From: Rhizobium etli 8C-3
Lineage (GTDB): Bacteria > Pseudomonadota > Alphaproteobacteria > Rhizobiales > Rhizobiaceae
DNA length: 64,000 bases
Reading direction: 5' to 3'
Assembly: GCF_001908375.1 (NCBI RefSeq)
Contig: NZ_CP017244.1
Coordinates: 186,001 to 250,000, forward strand
Both the position numbers and the translations under genes were made by a program. The notes under the pieces were generated by a model. It was not told the origin of the DNA. It saw nothing but the letters and a program-made list of their open reading frames with translations, and did not search any database. This document shows positions 62,637 through 64,000 of the stretch, piece after piece. Numbering within the stretch: the first letter of the stretch is position 1; every line of letters starts with the position of its first letter.

Positions 62637-64000
62637 GTGACAAGCACCGATATCGCAATTCTGAAATCCGTCGAGAAGCAGGTCCTGTGGCTTGCCTGCT
62701 GGATGATTCACAATGCCAATCACCTACGCGATAAAGGCGAGGTTAAAGTCGGCGGACATCAGGCGTCCTCGGCCTCGATGGCCTCGATCCTGACGGCACT
62801 CTATTATCATGTGCTGCGCCCGGAAGATCGCGTCGCGGTCAAGCCGCATGCTTCCCCGGTGTTTCACGCCATCCAGTATCTGATGGGCAACCAGACCCGC
62901 GACAAGCTGGAGAATTTCCGGGGGTTCGGCGGTGCGCAGTCCTATCCAAGCCGTACCAAGGATATTGACGATGTCGATTTCTCCACCGGTTCGGTCGGGC
63001 TCGGCGTGGCCGTCACAGCCTTTGTCTCGATGGTGCAGGACTACATTGCCGCCAAACCCTGGGCGCAGAAACGGCCGCTCGGGCGGATGATTGCTCTCGT
63101 TGGCGACGCCGAACTGGATGAAGGCAATGTCTACGAGTGCCTGCAGGAAGGCTGGAAGCACGATCTGCGCAATGCATGGTGGATCATCGACTATAATCGC
63201 CAGAGCCTCGATGGTGTGGTGCGCGAAGGTCTCTGGCAGCGTATCGAAGCCATTTTCAAGGCTTTCGGCTGGGATGTCGTCATCGTCAAGTATGGTGCGC
63301 GGCAGAAGGCCGCGTTCGCGGAGCCGGGTGGAACGCGCCTGAAGGACTGGATCGACGCCTGCCCCAATCAGCTCTATGCAGCATTGACCTTCCAGGGTGG
63401 GGCCGCCTGGCGGCGCCGACTGCTCGACGAAATCGGCGATCAGGGTGACGTGACGGCGTTGATCGAGCGGCGGTCCGATGCCGAACTGGCGGAACTCATG
63501 AACAATCTTGGCGGCCACTGCCTGGAGGCGCTGACCGACGTGTTCGACAGTATCGATCATGACCGGCCGACGGTCTTCCTGGCCTATACGATCAAAGGCT
63601 GGGGCACGCCGCTTGCCGGGCACAAGGACAATCATGCCGGCCTGATGACATCCAGCCAGATGGCCGATTTCCAGGCGGCAATGAAGGTTGCGCCCGGCGC
63701 AGAGTGGGATCCGTTTTCGACCATGGCCGACAGCAGTGAAGCACGGGCTTTCCTCGCCCGCGTGCCGTTCTTCGAGCCGGGGCCGCGACGCTTCAAGGCG
63801 GAACGCATTGCGACAGAAGGGCCGGTCCTGCTTGCGGATCGCGTTCTGTCCACGCAAGCCGGGTTTGGCAAAATCCTTGATGCGCTGGCCCAAACCGACA
63901 CGGCACTGGCCGCCCGTATCGTGACGACCGCCCCCGATGTCACGGTCTCGACCAATCTCGGTCCCTGGGTTAACCGGCGAGGCCTGTTTGCCCGCGACGC
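62637..64000 (+). CDS. transketolase / pyruvate dehydrogenase E1-like protein, 5' part
   Basis: A frame open from GTG 62637 to the window end (454 codons seen), so the gene is cut by the window edge. The start follows GGGAGACGGTC. Thiamine-diphosphate sites are visible: HQASSASMASILTALYYHVL, DFSTGSVGLGVAVTAF, and the Mg/ThDP motif GDAELDEGNVYECLQEGWKH ending in DYNRQSL. The FRGFGGAQSYPSRTKDIDDV segment is closer to homodimeric E1 (AceE-like) than to Calvin-cycle transketolase. The product of ACC deaminase, 2-oxobutanoate, is a possible substrate (inference). Confidence 0.85.
   Translation, partial: MTSTDIAILKSVEKQVLWLACWMIHNANHLRDKGEVKVGGHQASSASMASILTALYYHVLRPEDRVAVKPHASPVFHAIQYLMGNQTRDKLENFRGFGGAQSYPSRTKDIDDVDFSTGSVGLGVAVTAFVSMVQDYIAAKPWAQKRPLGRMIALVGDAELDEGNVYECLQEGWKHDLRNAWWIIDYNRQSLDGVVREGLWQRIEAIFKAFGWDVVIVKYGARQKAAFAEPGGTRLKDWIDACPNQLYAALTFQGGAAWRRRLLDEIGDQGDVTALIERRSDAELAELMNNLGGHCLEALTDVFDSIDHDRPTVFLAYTIKGWGTPLAGHKDNHAGLMTSSQMADFQAAMKVAPGAEWDPFSTMADSSEARAFLARVPFFEPGPRRFKAERIATEGPVLLADRVLSTQAGFGKILDALAQTDTALAARIVTTAPDVTVSTNLGPWVNRRGLFARD

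Noticed and set aside
62724..63893. A 389-codon minus-strand frame at the window end
   Set aside because: The plus strand encodes the E1/transketolase-like protein with thiamine-diphosphate motifs; the minus frame has none.
1..64000. CRISPR arrays, tRNA or rRNA genes, replication origin
   Set aside because: No regularly spaced repeats, no cloverleaf-like sequence and no rep or par genes were seen.

Overview
The window looks like an accessory replicon (megaplasmid, chromid or genomic island) of an alphaproteobacterium, most likely a member of the Rhizobiaceae. The reasons are the GC-rich codon use, the many LysR-, IclR- and Lrp-regulated uptake and catabolic operons with ATGA-type overlaps, an acdS gene (ACC deaminase) next to a divergent Lrp-type regulator, an HWE histidine kinase, and IS66/IS1182-type insertion sequences. 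No rRNA or tRNA gene, CRISPR array or replication origin was seen. The assignment is inference from gene content, not from a marker gene.

1-31 kb is a patchwork of single genes separated by decayed ones. Intact units are a nucleoside deoxyribosyltransferase, a three-gene operon for an exported PHP-like DUF3604 protein, a membrane-anchored parvulin and a HupE/UreJ-like membrane protein (1.5-5.4 kb), an XRE regulator with a SulP anion transporter, an HWE kinase with a receiver-only response regulator, an alpha/beta hydrolase with a glutathione S-transferase, a DMT exporter, a PHB-depolymerase-type esterase, several very small proteins, a SnoaL-LuxR fusion regulator, an otn-type acid-sugar locus with a frameshifted kinase, and a DAO-family oxidoreductase. 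Relics include an Rrf2 regulator, an outer-membrane barrel protein, a NYN protein split by an in-frame amber codon, a DUF932 protein, an AraC regulator and an IS1182-type transposase. An IS66-family element with a doubly frameshifted tnpC lies at 28.5-31.0 kb.

31.4-43.2 kb is a coherent catabolic region. An operon encodes a biotin carboxyl carrier protein, a biotin carboxylase, a second carrier-like protein without the biotinyl lysine, PxpB, PxpC, PxpA and an aminotransferase. A LysR gene ends convergently with it. The LysR gene is divergent from a second operon for an SDR dehydrogenase, a polar amino-acid ABC importer and an RraA-family protein. Together these suggest uptake and biotin/ATP-dependent opening of a 5-oxoproline-like lactam, followed by transamination.

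43.3-54.2 kb holds a Fic relic, a stand-alone protein of unknown function, and an IclR-linked minus-strand operon: a ribose-type ABC importer, an amidohydrolase, a D-threonine-aldolase-like PLP enzyme, a broken ridA and an AstE/AspA-type deacylase. Its substrate cannot be read from the sequence.

54.7-64 kb carries LysR/HAD/class II aldolase, LysR/SDR/ABM monooxygenase, an exported DJ-1/PfpI protein, a coding relic, the lrp/acdS pair and the 5' part of a transketolase/pyruvate dehydrogenase E1-like gene that runs off the window.
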